52,842 bases of DNA from NCBI GenBank assembly GCA_002687935.1, contig NZBN01000003.1:1-52842 (forward strand). Direction: 5' to 3'. The notes beneath the pieces were generated by a model. That model saw only the letters and a program-made list of their open reading frames with translations. It searched no databases and was not told the DNA's origin. Shown here in pieces: positions 43,200 through 51,532 of the stretch; position 1 is the first letter of the stretch; every line of letters begins with the position of its first letter. The DNA is from Methanobacteriota archaeon (GTDB lineage Archaea > Undinarchaeota > Undinarchaeia > Undinarchaeales > Undinarchaeaceae). The translations under genes and the position numbers were made by a program.

Positions 43200-43379
43200 T
43201 TAGTTCAGAACATCAACAGCCTGTCCGCTGAGAGTCTTGAACTTTCCTATTAATATGAATCCAAGCATAGCAAGCATCATCGCTATGACTGCGCCCACCA
43301 CTATCCACAGTGGTTCAATATCTCCCTTCCTAGAGCGTATCGCGTCTATCGCCCTGTATTTTATGAATTCCTTCATCAT
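43200..43379 (-). CDS. Very small prepilin-like protein (59 aa)
   Basis: The short ORF MMKEFIKYRAIDAIRSRKG... has an RKG|D site followed by IEPLWIVVGAVIAMM and one hydrophobic helix, ending AVDVLN. It is coupled by ATGA to the stop of the next upstream small gene. Gene coupling and the shared N-terminal pattern support it as real. The RKGDI start resembles the ORF at 46520. Confidence 0.7.
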   Translation of the reverse strand: MMKEFIKYRAIDAIRSRKGDIEPLWIVVGAVIAMMLAMLGFILIGKFKTLSGQAVDVLN

Positions 43380-43519
43380 CCTGGCAGTGCTCCTATCGCT
43401 CCTTTAGCAAGCTCGTAGAATTTAAATGCTATCATTAGAGCAACCATTACTAGAATTGCACCTATTATGAACTGCAGGGTAAATTCAATCCCTTTCTTGT
43501 TTTCAATTACACTTTTCAT
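43376..43519 (-). CDS. Very small prepilin-like protein (47 aa)
   Basis: The ORF MKSVIENKKGIEFTLQFIIG... has a KKG|I site, a Glu two residues later and one hydrophobic helix, then FKFYELAKGAIGALPG. Its start overlaps the upstream gene by 1 nt (TAATG) and its stop overlaps the downstream gene by 4 nt (ATGA). The Glu after the cleavage site makes it look like a genuine type IV pilin subunit or pseudopilin. Confidence 0.7.
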   Translation of the reverse strand: MKSVIENKKGIEFTLQFIIGAILVMVALMIAFKFYELAKGAIGALPG

Positions 43520-44694
43520 TAGTATTCCTCAATATCATATGTCGGTACAGAGCTCAGGTCCATAATTGCCATGGTTTCAGCTGTATCTATGAAGAGTTGA
43601 GTATAGAGAACCTCAGGCTCCCCAACTTTTATTGTTTTCGGGAATCCGCGATTCCACCTGATATTGTCTTTGTCAAATAGAAATGGAGCGAAATAAGCGC
43701 TTACTGGATGACTATATCCACACCCTCTATAGTCATTGGAGAATCCTTCGCCCCCCCATGAAAGAGTTACATGTCGTAATATCGATGAGCCCGTGTCAGT
43801 TTTTTCTGTGTAATCATAGTAACTATTCGGAAGTCCCTGTGCTCCAGTTGAACCAAGTTCCTGCTTAACAAAGCACTTACAGTCTTCACTTACTGGCCCT
43901 TCTTCAAGTACTGAGCACTTCGCCAGCATTGCAAGTGTCATTACCTGCTCGTCCATATAATTTGTTTTTACATAACACCTGTCTTCAAATTGATGATACC
44001 AGGCTGTTGCAATTAAACCATCGTTTGTCATAATTGTGTATTTATCTGTTTTCCACTGACCTTCAGTTCCGGGAACATCAATCCTTTCAGTTTCCGCGTC
44101 CCAATAAGCAAACCAATTTGTGCACCTTCCCGGCAATGGCATCTCGGGACCTTCGTTGGAGAGGACAACACTTATTTTAAAAAGTGGTATTCCCCAGCCG
44201 GCTGCGTATCCATAATAAGTTGTACCTCCGTGAAGGTAATGGAAGGCTTGTGAAGCCCTCCTGTAAATACAGGCTCCTGCTTCATAGGAGCTTCCGGCGC
44301 AGGTCACTGGCGTTTCTTTACAGAGCTTTGGGAATGCTGCTGATGTACCTTCCCTCAGGGCTTCGTAGACTGCTCTTTCTGTTGCATTAAGAGTCTCAAT
44401 GGCATCTCCAAAAGCCCAACCTTTTATACAATTTCCAGTAGAGTACAGCCAATTGCAATCCGGCTTCGAAAAATGGGTTTCATTAGTTTTTCCAATAACT
44501 GTTTCCATAACATTGGCTCTGACTGAAAGAGAACCGTAGCAAACACTTCCTGTTGCTTTTCCTTCTGTAGCACTCAGGAATGTTTCTGCCGAGCCCATCA
44601 TCACAACAGCAAGTCCCATAAGAACTGCCATACTTACTACAATTGATATTAATGCACCCTTTCTCTGTCTCATAATTTCCGATTGTTTTCTCAT
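43519..44694 (-). CDS. Prepilin-like exported protein, paralogue of next upstream gene
   Basis: The 391-residue protein has QRKG|ALISIVVSMAVLMGLA at its N-terminus. A cysteine-rich extracellular region of about 350 residues follows. It shares landmarks with the protein at 44699: AFHYLHGGT versus AFYSLHGST, KCFVKQELG versus ICFVKEELP, GCG near the C-terminus and NIRWNRG versus RIKWSSG. The pair probably arose by tandem duplication. The function is unknown; a pilus-associated surface protein is likely. Confidence 0.75.
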   Translation of the reverse strand: MRKQSEIMRQRKGALISIVVSMAVLMGLAVVMMGSAETFLSATEGKATGSVCYGSLSVRANVMETVIGKTNETHFSKPDCNWLYSTGNCIKGWAFGDAIETLNATERAVYEALREGTSAAFPKLCKETPVTCAGSSYEAGACIYRRASQAFHYLHGGTTYYGYAAGWGIPLFKISVVLSNEGPEMPLPGRCTNWFAYWDAETERIDVPGTEGQWKTDKYTIMTNDGLIATAWYHQFEDRCYVKTNYMDEQVMTLAMLAKCSVLEEGPVSEDCKCFVKQELGSTGAQGLPNSYYDYTEKTDTGSSILRHVTLSWGGEGFSNDYRGCGYSHPVSAYFAPFLFDKDNIRWNRGFPKTIKVGEPEVLYTQLFIDTAETMAIMDLSSVPTYDIEEY

Positions 44695-44698
44695 ATTA

Positions 44699-45841
44699 TT
44701 ATACTTGCTTTATCTTAATGACATTCCCTTCTGAAATTCTTATTAAACGGAATAAAAGTATCTTGGAATTTCCTTCAAAAATTCCCTGCTGTCCCCCTGA
44801 ACTCCATTTTATCCTGTCTCCCCCTATGTCTGAAACATTGAAAATAAATGGTTCAGGCTCCGCTCCGCAGCCAACATAATTGCCTCCCCATATGTAATCA
44901 CTGAAAGCATCAGTTTTTATCACCGGAGAAATTCTTGCATTATCCTGAACACTTATTTCAGAATTCCCAAGACCGTTTGCATCAGAGTAAACAAGCTTTC
45001 CAGGTAATTCTTCCTTCACAAAGCAGATACATGCTCCGGATTCTGGACCTACTATACCCTCTCTGTCCTGGGCATTCATACATCTCTCCATCGCTGCGAG
45101 TATCATTGTTGATTCATCAACAAATGATACTGTAATATTGCATTTATTACTTACAGAGTTCCAAATCACTTTAGAATCTTCCACACTAGTGTCGATCCAC
45201 TCTGAACAGGAACCGTCCATAAGAAAGGTACCAGGTCCATTTACCTTAGCCGTAATTTCAAATATATCAAAATCTGTCACTGCATTTTCTGTTGAACCAT
45301 GAAGACTGTAAAAAGCGTTTATCGAAGCTTGGTAGAGGAAATAAGATAACTGGTCTGCATTCATTGCGACTTCCACCCTTTCTGTCTGCCTCCTTGTACA
45401 TCTATTAGGGAAGTTATCTGTCATGCTGTCAGTTATTAATGTAACTCTGTTTTGAAGACCTTCAAATCCACCTATCGTCGCATCAATCAATTCTATTTCA
45501 CCAGCTGCCTTGGATACTCTATATAAATTCTGAACAGTTTTCACTTGCCCATAGACAGGAATAAAGGCAACTGCAACGTCAGTCCATTCCATATCGGCAT
45601 CCTCCACAGCCTTCTCTCTATTTTCCTCAAGTTTTTTAAGAATTTCCTGAAAACTAACCTGCATCTTCGCTTTCTGTCCTGTTCCAGAATAGCAGTAAGT
45701 TCCTGCACTTTCAAGCTCAGCCTTTGGCAGAAGATTTCCAAGAAAGAAGAAAATTCCAACAAGCAGACCAAGCCCCACAACTCCGGCAATAACTATCATC
45801 ATCCATCTCTGGGCAGTCGCACCCTTTCTGTTTGTTATCAT
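44699..45841 (-). CDS. Prepilin-like exported protein, paralogue of 43519 gene
   Basis: The start at 45841 (MITNRKGATAQRWMMIVIAG) is preferred: it puts the RKG|A prepilin-like site near the N-terminus and begins 2 nt after the Yip1-like gene's stop. The longer ORF to 45919 lies inside that gene. About 380 residues, with a hydrophobic helix (about 13-37), then an exported region with several cysteines. It is second in the operon that starts at 46482. Confidence 0.75.
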   Translation of the reverse strand: MITNRKGATAQRWMMIVIAGVVGLGLLVGIFFFLGNLLPKAELESAGTYCYSGTGQKAKMQVSFQEILKKLEENREKAVEDADMEWTDVAVAFIPVYGQVKTVQNLYRVSKAAGEIELIDATIGGFEGLQNRVTLITDSMTDNFPNRCTRRQTERVEVAMNADQLSYFLYQASINAFYSLHGSTENAVTDFDIFEITAKVNGPGTFLMDGSCSEWIDTSVEDSKVIWNSVSNKCNITVSFVDESTMILAAMERCMNAQDREGIVGPESGACICFVKEELPGKLVYSDANGLGNSEISVQDNARISPVIKTDAFSDYIWGGNYVGCGAEPEPFIFNVSDIGGDRIKWSSGGQQGIFEGNSKILLFRLIRISEGNVIKIKQV

Positions 45842-45843
45842 AG

Positions 45844-46482
45844 TCAGATAAGTGAAATCCCAAGGTTTACAAGTCCGATTGCCGCGAAGGCGAGGACTAC
45901 AGAAAGAATTCCCTTCCAATATGGTAAGTCATGAGACGCTGAAACTGCTGCAGATCTAATCCAGAGCGCCCAAGCCGTAAATATCGCAACTGTAACAGAG
46001 AGATATACTGTATAAATTCCGAAATAGGCAAAGGGGTCAGGAATAGTTCCTGTAGTTGTAATCTCGTAGAATGTTGCTCGCATCGAAACGAACTTGAACT
46101 GCAGTCCAGCCGCTGTAAGTCCCATCAAAGGCGCCAGCATCTGTTCATAACAAGCAAGTCCGAAAGTCGTTTCAAGATTTCCCTTTCCACCCAGAGCTTT
46201 TGCTACGTAATGAGCTATTGCAATAAAGATAAACAGAGTTGCAAAGGCCTTCGCCATCGCAGTCAATATAGAAATAGGGAGAAGTTCCAAACCGGCTCCG
46301 AAGTCAATAGGAATAAAACCAGTTCCAAGCCGTGCTTCCGCCGCCGCGTAAATTGCAAGCCCTGCGAAAGTCAGCATCAGCCATACAGCTGCTCCATGCT
46401 TCCAATTTGCATGCTCTTTGAGCTCCGTCAGCTCAGCTTTTGGTGTTATAAGCACTTTCAAAGTGCCGGCAGATACTTGCAT
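45844..46482 (-). CDS. Yip1-like multi-spanning membrane protein
   Basis: The 212-residue protein has about five TM helices and a conserved-looking central segment (GGKGNLETTFGLACYEQMLAP) typical of the Yip1/DUF1282 clan. Its exact function in archaea is unknown. It is first in the operon with the paired exported pilin-like proteins, with a TATA-like stretch at about 46496-46505. It may help membrane insertion or placement of that system. Confidence 0.7.
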   Translation of the reverse strand: MQVSAGTLKVLITPKAELTELKEHANWKHGAAVWLMLTFAGLAIYAAAEARLGTGFIPIDFGAGLELLPISILTAMAKAFATLFIFIAIAHYVAKALGGKGNLETTFGLACYEQMLAPLMGLTAAGLQFKFVSMRATFYEITTTGTIPDPFAYFGIYTVYLSVTVAIFTAWALWIRSAAVSASHDLPYWKGILSVVLAFAAIGLVNLGISLI

Positions 46483-46519
46483 ATTCTGATTAAAGATATA
46501 GACCTTAAATTCTTTCTGG

Positions 46520-46654
46520 TTAACTTATCATCCGTGTATATATGATGTACATCGTGGCGACTGTTGCAATCACTGCGAGTATTTTTATTACAAGAAGAAT
46601 GGTTTCGTCAATATCCCCTTTTCTGTTCCAGAGCCTACATTGTGAATATGTCAA
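46520..46654 (-). CDS. Very small prepilin-like protein (44 aa, TTG start)
   Basis: The frame from TTG at 46654 reads LTYSQCRLWNRKGDIDETIL and continues through one hydrophobic helix to MYIIYTRMIS. The RKG|DID start matches the RKG|DIE start of the ORF at 43200. It overlaps the 3' end of the TadC gene by 20 nt in another frame. There is no ATG near the N-terminus, so the start is uncertain. Confidence 0.5.
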   Translation of the reverse strand: MTYSQCRLWNRKGDIDETILLVIKILAVIATVATMYIIYTRMIS

Positions 46655-48746
46655 ACCTTCCAAAGAGAATCACCCCCGAAATCATCGCTATTGAATAAAC
46701 AATTACTGATACAATCAGACTCTTTCCAATCATATTGTTTCTGTAAACTTCGTCCTTTCCATTTTCTACACCGCTTATCAAGATGGAGAGAAGAACAGTA
46801 ACTTGTATTACATAAATTCCGACAACCATCTGCATCATCTCTGCAGGTATAGCATTTGCAACATCGAAGAAGCTCCCCTGGAAAATATTTCCAACTCCGG
46901 TTGTTCCTAGGACTCCAGTAGCTGATTCAGAGCCCTGCAAAGATCCAACCTTTGTGCTAAGTTCGCCGAGTATTCTCGTTAGAAGTATGTCAAGTGAAAC
47001 TATTATTCCGGCAATAAAAGAAGTCAGGAACTGCGCCTGAAACTTCATAGAGCTTACAGTCGTACCAAGAAGCTCCTTTATGTTACTCTTTACAACTTTC
47101 ATATTCTTCAGGTACTTGCTTATTGTTCTCATCGTGCTGGAAGTCGCACGAAGACCTTTCTTAGTTCCTTCCAAAACGATTTCCATCACCGTTCTGATGA
47201 GGTCAGAAGGGTAGTAGACTAAAGCACCTTCTTCTTTATTGAAAACAGCCTTTTCAAAGGGCATTCCCATAACTACCATATTGTCATTTATCTTTCTGAA
47301 GAATTTCTTAAGAGGTCCTTTTTTCAGGCTTCGTTCTGCCTCTCCAATAGCATGCTCTATCGGACTCCCCATATTCAGTCTGTCGCTCAAATCATAGAGG
47401 GCTACATCAAGTCCATCTTCAAGCGTTTCAAGTTCCATTCTTGCAGTGAGCTTCTGCCGCGAGCTGCCTATAGTGTATATTATTACTCCAAGAGCTATTC
47501 CCCAGATAAGAGTCATCGACTGTAGTATATTCATAAAACTGTAGCTTTCCGGAATTGAGAATATTTGCATTATTCCTGGAAAGCCTACCAGAAGTGCAAT
47601 CGCAATAGATACATAAATGAGGGGAACTTGCGTCACTTTACCGTTTCTGACTATTGCATAATGACCCTTCTTCGGCATTCCGGGTATTGTATCAACGCTT
47701 GCATGGGAGAAAGTTCCCGGGCGCTTACTTAGAATGAGTCGCATGAAGAAGAAAACTATGATTGGAAGAACTATATCGTAACTGATAAAGAGTGTTCTTG
47801 CCTTCATACCACCTGAAAGAATTGTCGTCATTATAGGAGCGAGAACCAGACCCATTACTGGAAGAACAATTGAAAGCATGTAAAGAACAATAACTGGCAT
47901 TGTCATTCCGCGGGCGAAATCCTTCATCATTTCAAGATTTCCCTCAAGCATCACATTCGATGCCTGATCAAGCGTTGCAAGTCTTTCCTTCTCATTTGCT
48001 ATGTTCACTGAGCCTCTGATAATCTCTATTGAAGTCGAAAAATTCTTGTTTTTATTCTGCCACTTTTCTGAATATTCTTTCAGAGCATCATCCATTGAGG
48101 AATAGGTTCCACTTTCCAGCTGCCATACAAGTCTGTTTAGGTCTCTTCCAAGAGGACTTCTGAGGTGCTTCCCGGCAAACATAACTGCTCCTTCTAGCGT
48201 TGGCGTGTTTCTCAGGTATATGACAAGATAGGTTATCGCAAGTGGCATGGAGTTCATAACTTGCATTGTTCTATTGCTGGCAACGAAGTTTGGATACTTT
48301 TGTATCATAACAAAGGAGATCAGACCGAGAAGCATCATCATCAAAGCCGTATTGAATGATATGAACATATAGGCAAAACCAGCAATTGACCACAAAAGAA
48401 AAGCCGCAAGTCCAAAACTCACAACTTCTTTGGCTTTTATCTTATATTCTATATAATCTAAAATTCCCTGCGTCTTTATAGCGCTTTCTTCTCCAATATT
48501 TATTTGGAAAATCTTCCCAGATTGCTTGCAGGCTTTTTCGAAAAATGTTTTTAGTTGCTCTTGCTCTTCCTGAGTTTTCTTAAATTCTGCATACTCCTTA
48601 GAATAAAGACCAAATTTATTTGTTCCCAATTCTTCAACTAATTCCTCTTTTTTTGCATCCTCCTCTTGAAGGAGTTTCCTTATCGTTTTCTGCTGCTCAA
48701 GAATTGGATGAGTTTTATCTTCTTTCTTCTTTCCAAAAATCGCCAT
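46635..48746 (-). CDS. TadC/ArlJ-like pilus membrane platform protein
   Basis: The 703-residue protein has an N-terminal cytoplasmic segment of about 110 residues and two type II secretion F domains (about 165-245 and 470-595), each followed by TM helices. It has about nine TM helices overall, the usual tandem-F layout of archaeal pilus platforms. It anchors the ATPase and works in pilin extraction and assembly. It directly follows the ATPase gene with a 1-nt overlap. Confidence 0.9.
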   Translation of the reverse strand: MAIFGKKKEDKTHPILEQQKTIRKLLQEEDAKKEELVEELGTNKFGLYSKEYAEFKKTQEEQEQLKTFFEKACKQSGKIFQINIGEESAIKTQGILDYIEYKIKAKEVVSFGLAAFLLWSIAGFAYMFISFNTALMMMLLGLISFVMIQKYPNFVASNRTMQVMNSMPLAITYLVIYLRNTPTLEGAVMFAGKHLRSPLGRDLNRLVWQLESGTYSSMDDALKEYSEKWQNKNKNFSTSIEIIRGSVNIANEKERLATLDQASNVMLEGNLEMMKDFARGMTMPVIVLYMLSIVLPVMGLVLAPIMTTILSGGMKARTLFISYDIVLPIIVFFFMRLILSKRPGTFSHASVDTIPGMPKKGHYAIVRNGKVTQVPLIYVSIAIALLVGFPGIMQIFSIPESYSFMNILQSMTLIWGIALGVIIYTIGSSRQKLTARMELETLEDGLDVALYDLSDRLNMGSPIEHAIGEAERSLKKGPLKKFFRKINDNMVVMGMPFEKAVFNKEEGALVYYPSDLIRTVMEIVLEGTKKGLRATSSTMRTISKYLKNMKVVKSNIKELLGTTVSSMKFQAQFLTSFIAGIIVSLDILLTRILGELSTKVGSLQGSESATGVLGTTGVGNIFQGSFFDVANAIPAEMMQMVVGIYVIQVTVLLSILISGVENGKDEVYRNNMIGKSLIVSVIVYSIAMISGVILFGRFDIFTM

Positions 48747-51040
48747 TATTGACCCTCAGCTGTTTCTTCCGTCTGCCCCTTTCCTCTAATATCATTCTTT
48801 GCCCAGGTTTTCCAGCGTTTGAATATTTCTGCATTGTCAAAAGCTCCAAGCTCACGGTTAACATCATCTGAAATTATATGGAAATAGTTATTTGCCTTAC
48901 CAACAAATGGGGCTTCCATTATATCTCGCCTGTTTGAAGTCCTTGAAAAGTCAACTATCGCACTCATTACATCAGAGCGGAGTTTTATATTTTCATATAT
49001 TGCATCCCAGTTTCCTGCCCATTCCCTTACTCTTGAACCAATGTTCATGAGCATCGGCGAATCTCCATTCAGAAATGCATCACTTGCGTTTAACTGATCT
49101 TTCTTCGCATCATAGCCCATAAGCTCTATAAAGCCGTTCTCCTTCTTAGGATCATCAATCCAGTCCTTTCCGACTTCTGTAATATTCACTATTCTTCTAA
49201 ATCTGTGCAGACCGTCGGCACTTCTTATCGGAGCCGGCATAACTATCAAATCCGTTGCTTTGAAAGAAGTAGACGGAACTTTCAGGTCATTGACAACACG
49301 GTCCCAAAGTCCATAGGGATTGTCTGCGTGAATAGTTCCTCCTGTAAAGTTTGACAGAGCTCCAATACGCATAGCTTCATAAAGTGCTCGTGCCTCCTCG
49401 GAACGAACTTCACCGACAATCAGACAGGAGTCTCCCAATCTGAGAGCTGTCCTGATTCCTGCCTCGGCTGATATTTCGGTCTCCAGTTTAGTTATGGCTG
49501 AACGAACTTTCAGGGGAACAACATTAAATCCAAGAGACCTCATATCCTCTGCAGGAAGTTCAAGAGTGTCTTCTACAGTTATGATTCTGTACTTCTTCAT
49601 AATCTGCATCATCGTTGCTCCTAAAACAGAGGTTTTTCCACTTGACCTTGGTCCTGCAAAAAGTACACTTCTTCCAGCATCAACGACGAACCACAGAAGT
49701 CCAGCTGAAAGCGCATTCATTGTCCCGTTTTCCATAAACAAGGGATAGGTCCAGGGATTGCTCCTATGTCTTCTGAATGCAAAGGCAAGTCCGTAAGGGC
49801 TGAGATTCTTGGTTATTATTGCAACACGGGCTCTTCCTCCAGGGACAATTGTTGAAGTATCTAGAATGGGGTTTGCCTCATCCAGTGGTCTGCCCGATTC
49901 CATCCTGAATCTGGCTGCCATTGCTGCCGCATCTTCCCGTGTCGGTATTATATTGGTAACACATTCTTCCCATTTAGAGTGCAGAAGTTTGATTGGAAGT
50001 TCCCCCACTGGGGCATTGATATAAAGGTCCTGCAAATTCGGGTCTGCAAGAAATATTTCAATAATTCCGAGACCTGTTGTATATCTTGTCAGAATCTGCG
50101 CTAGTGATTTAATTTGAGAATGACTTAGTTCTATTTTTCTTTCAGCGGCAACAGTTCCAATAAGGTCCTCAGCAACTCGTTCGAAATATTCCCTTGTCTG
50201 GTCTGTGAATTTTGTTGATGAAGGCTTATAGCCGACCATAACTCTGCGAGCAAGTCCGAGAGCCATATACTGGTCTTCCGGAAGCTGGAATTCAGGGGGA
50301 ATTATGTGGTAGTAGTTCTCTGTCTTCCCCGGTATTTTATATATCTCAATATTGACATCCCCAAGAATTGTATAAGCATCAATTAATTCTCCCTTTGCAG
50401 GAGGTTTTACCATGAAGCGAGTCAGTGTAAAATTAGGTCTGATTACAGGAACAAAAATTTCTTCGTAAATATGCCTATCGCCTGGACTGATTTTCCCAAC
50501 AAGAGGCATTACTCTCTTAATCAATGTCGTTTTTTCAAGATAATTCTGTATTACAAGAAGCACATCATTAACGAAATATTCATAGTCCTTTCTTGCCACT
50601 TCAAACTGAATGCTCTTCAGTTTCCTCTGATAGGACTGAAGTTCGGCGAGAACTGTAAGATATGCCGCCACTGGATCTCGGCGCATTTTATCAAGAATCA
50701 AATCCTCAACAAACTTAAAGCGGTGTGGTGCGTACTTGTCTAGTGCCGTGCTGGTGGTTTTACTTTTTGTCAGTATATTTTCCTCTTTCAATAAAAGGTC
50801 TATTACACCTGCAATTTCTGCGAGAATTCCAGTCTGCCTTTTAGAATATTCATATTCATAGGCCTCTGCAATAACAACTCTGCTCACATTTCTAACTTGT
50901 ATAATCGCATCTATAACTCTGGACATACATTCTGGGTCGTCTTCGATAGAAGGAGAATAAGGACATCCGAGCCAGTTGAACCTAATTATTGTCTCATTTC
51001 CTTCTTTCTGAACCTCATAACTGCACGCCTTGGCCACCAT
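48746..51040 (-). CDS. TadA/ArlI-like pilus assembly ATPase
   Basis: This is a VirB11-superfamily secretion ATPase of about 764 residues. Walker A is FAGPRSSGKTSVLGA (about 464-478), followed by ITVEDTLELP (Asp box), CLIVGEVRSEEARALYEAM (Walker B) and GTIHADN (His box). The long N-terminal region (about 250 residues) is typical of archaeal forms. The TTG at 51049 gives a longer ORF, but the ATG at 51040 (MVAKACSYEVQ) is preferred. It powers the pilus or secretion system of this locus, cotranscribed with tadC. Confidence 0.93.
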   Translation of the reverse strand: MVAKACSYEVQKEGNETIIRFNWLGCPYSPSIEDDPECMSRVIDAIIQVRNVSRVVIAEAYEYEYSKRQTGILAEIAGVIDLLLKEENILTKSKTTSTALDKYAPHRFKFVEDLILDKMRRDPVAAYLTVLAELQSYQRKLKSIQFEVARKDYEYFVNDVLLVIQNYLEKTTLIKRVMPLVGKISPGDRHIYEEIFVPVIRPNFTLTRFMVKPPAKGELIDAYTILGDVNIEIYKIPGKTENYYHIIPPEFQLPEDQYMALGLARRVMVGYKPSSTKFTDQTREYFERVAEDLIGTVAAERKIELSHSQIKSLAQILTRYTTGLGIIEIFLADPNLQDLYINAPVGELPIKLLHSKWEECVTNIIPTREDAAAMAARFRMESGRPLDEANPILDTSTIVPGGRARVAIITKNLSPYGLAFAFRRHRSNPWTYPLFMENGTMNALSAGLLWFVVDAGRSVLFAGPRSSGKTSVLGATMMQIMKKYRIITVEDTLELPAEDMRSLGFNVVPLKVRSAITKLETEISAEAGIRTALRLGDSCLIVGEVRSEEARALYEAMRIGALSNFTGGTIHADNPYGLWDRVVNDLKVPSTSFKATDLIVMPAPIRSADGLHRFRRIVNITEVGKDWIDDPKKENGFIELMGYDAKKDQLNASDAFLNGDSPMLMNIGSRVREWAGNWDAIYENIKLRSDVMSAIVDFSRTSNRRDIMEAPFVGKANNYFHIISDDVNRELGAFDNAEIFKRWKTWAKNDIRGKGQTEETAEGQ

Positions 51041-51050
51041 TTTTAACAAA

Positions 51051-51078
51051 AAGCTTTATTAATCGCACCGTTAAATAC
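51051..51078. promoter_or_regulatory. Divergent promoter region
   Basis: The short gap between the divergent ATPase and coiled-coil genes has two TATA-like stretches, CTTTATTAAT (51054-51063) and GTTAAATAC (51070-51078). The first fits the minus-strand ATPase gene; spacing to the plus-strand ATG at 51092 is less clean. Confidence 0.4.
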
Positions 51079-51091
51079 TTCTCGGTTAAAT

Positions 51092-51532
51092 ATGGCGACA
51101 GCACGACAGACGCAAAAACAAGTTGATGTTTCTGATTTTGAGTGGCGCCTCAATGCTTTGATGACAAAAGTCAGAATTAATGAACAGAATGTCATAAATG
51201 AGAGAAAACATGCCCAGCTCCTCAATAAAAATCTCATAGATTTCAAAGGAGAACTGCGCGGAAAGATAGATTCTATTACCCAACAAAACCGAGAGCTCAA
51301 ACTTTCAGTGAACAGGGTGAAGGAGCAGATGAAAACTCTCACAAAAAAACTAAAAGACCTGCCTTCAAAGGCGGAACTTAATGAGCTCAGAAGAATACAG
51401 GAGAGCGCAACATTATATGGAAAGGACCTGTCAAAGGACGAGGCAGATGACATACTTGATAAGGTCCTTTCACAGATAGAAAGCAGAGAAACAGGAAAAG
51501 AAAATGGCACTACTGAAGAAAAAGAAGAATGA
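51092..51532 (+). CDS. Cytoplasmic coiled-coil protein next to pilus ATPase
   Basis: The 146-residue protein has no TM or signal, and long Lys/Glu/Leu heptads run from about residue 20 to 110. The tail is acidic (TEEKEE). No catalytic motif and no family recognised. The start of the next gene lies 29 nt inside its 3' end. Its position divergent from the ATPase gene suggests a cytosolic partner of the motor, loosely like ArlC/D/E proteins, but similarity is not evident. Confidence 0.7.
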   Translation: MATARQTQKQVDVSDFEWRLNALMTKVRINEQNVINERKHAQLLNKNLIDFKGELRGKIDSITQQNRELKLSVNRVKEQMKTLTKKLKDLPSKAELNELRRIQESATLYGKDLSKDEADDILDKVLSQIESRETGKENGTTEEKEE

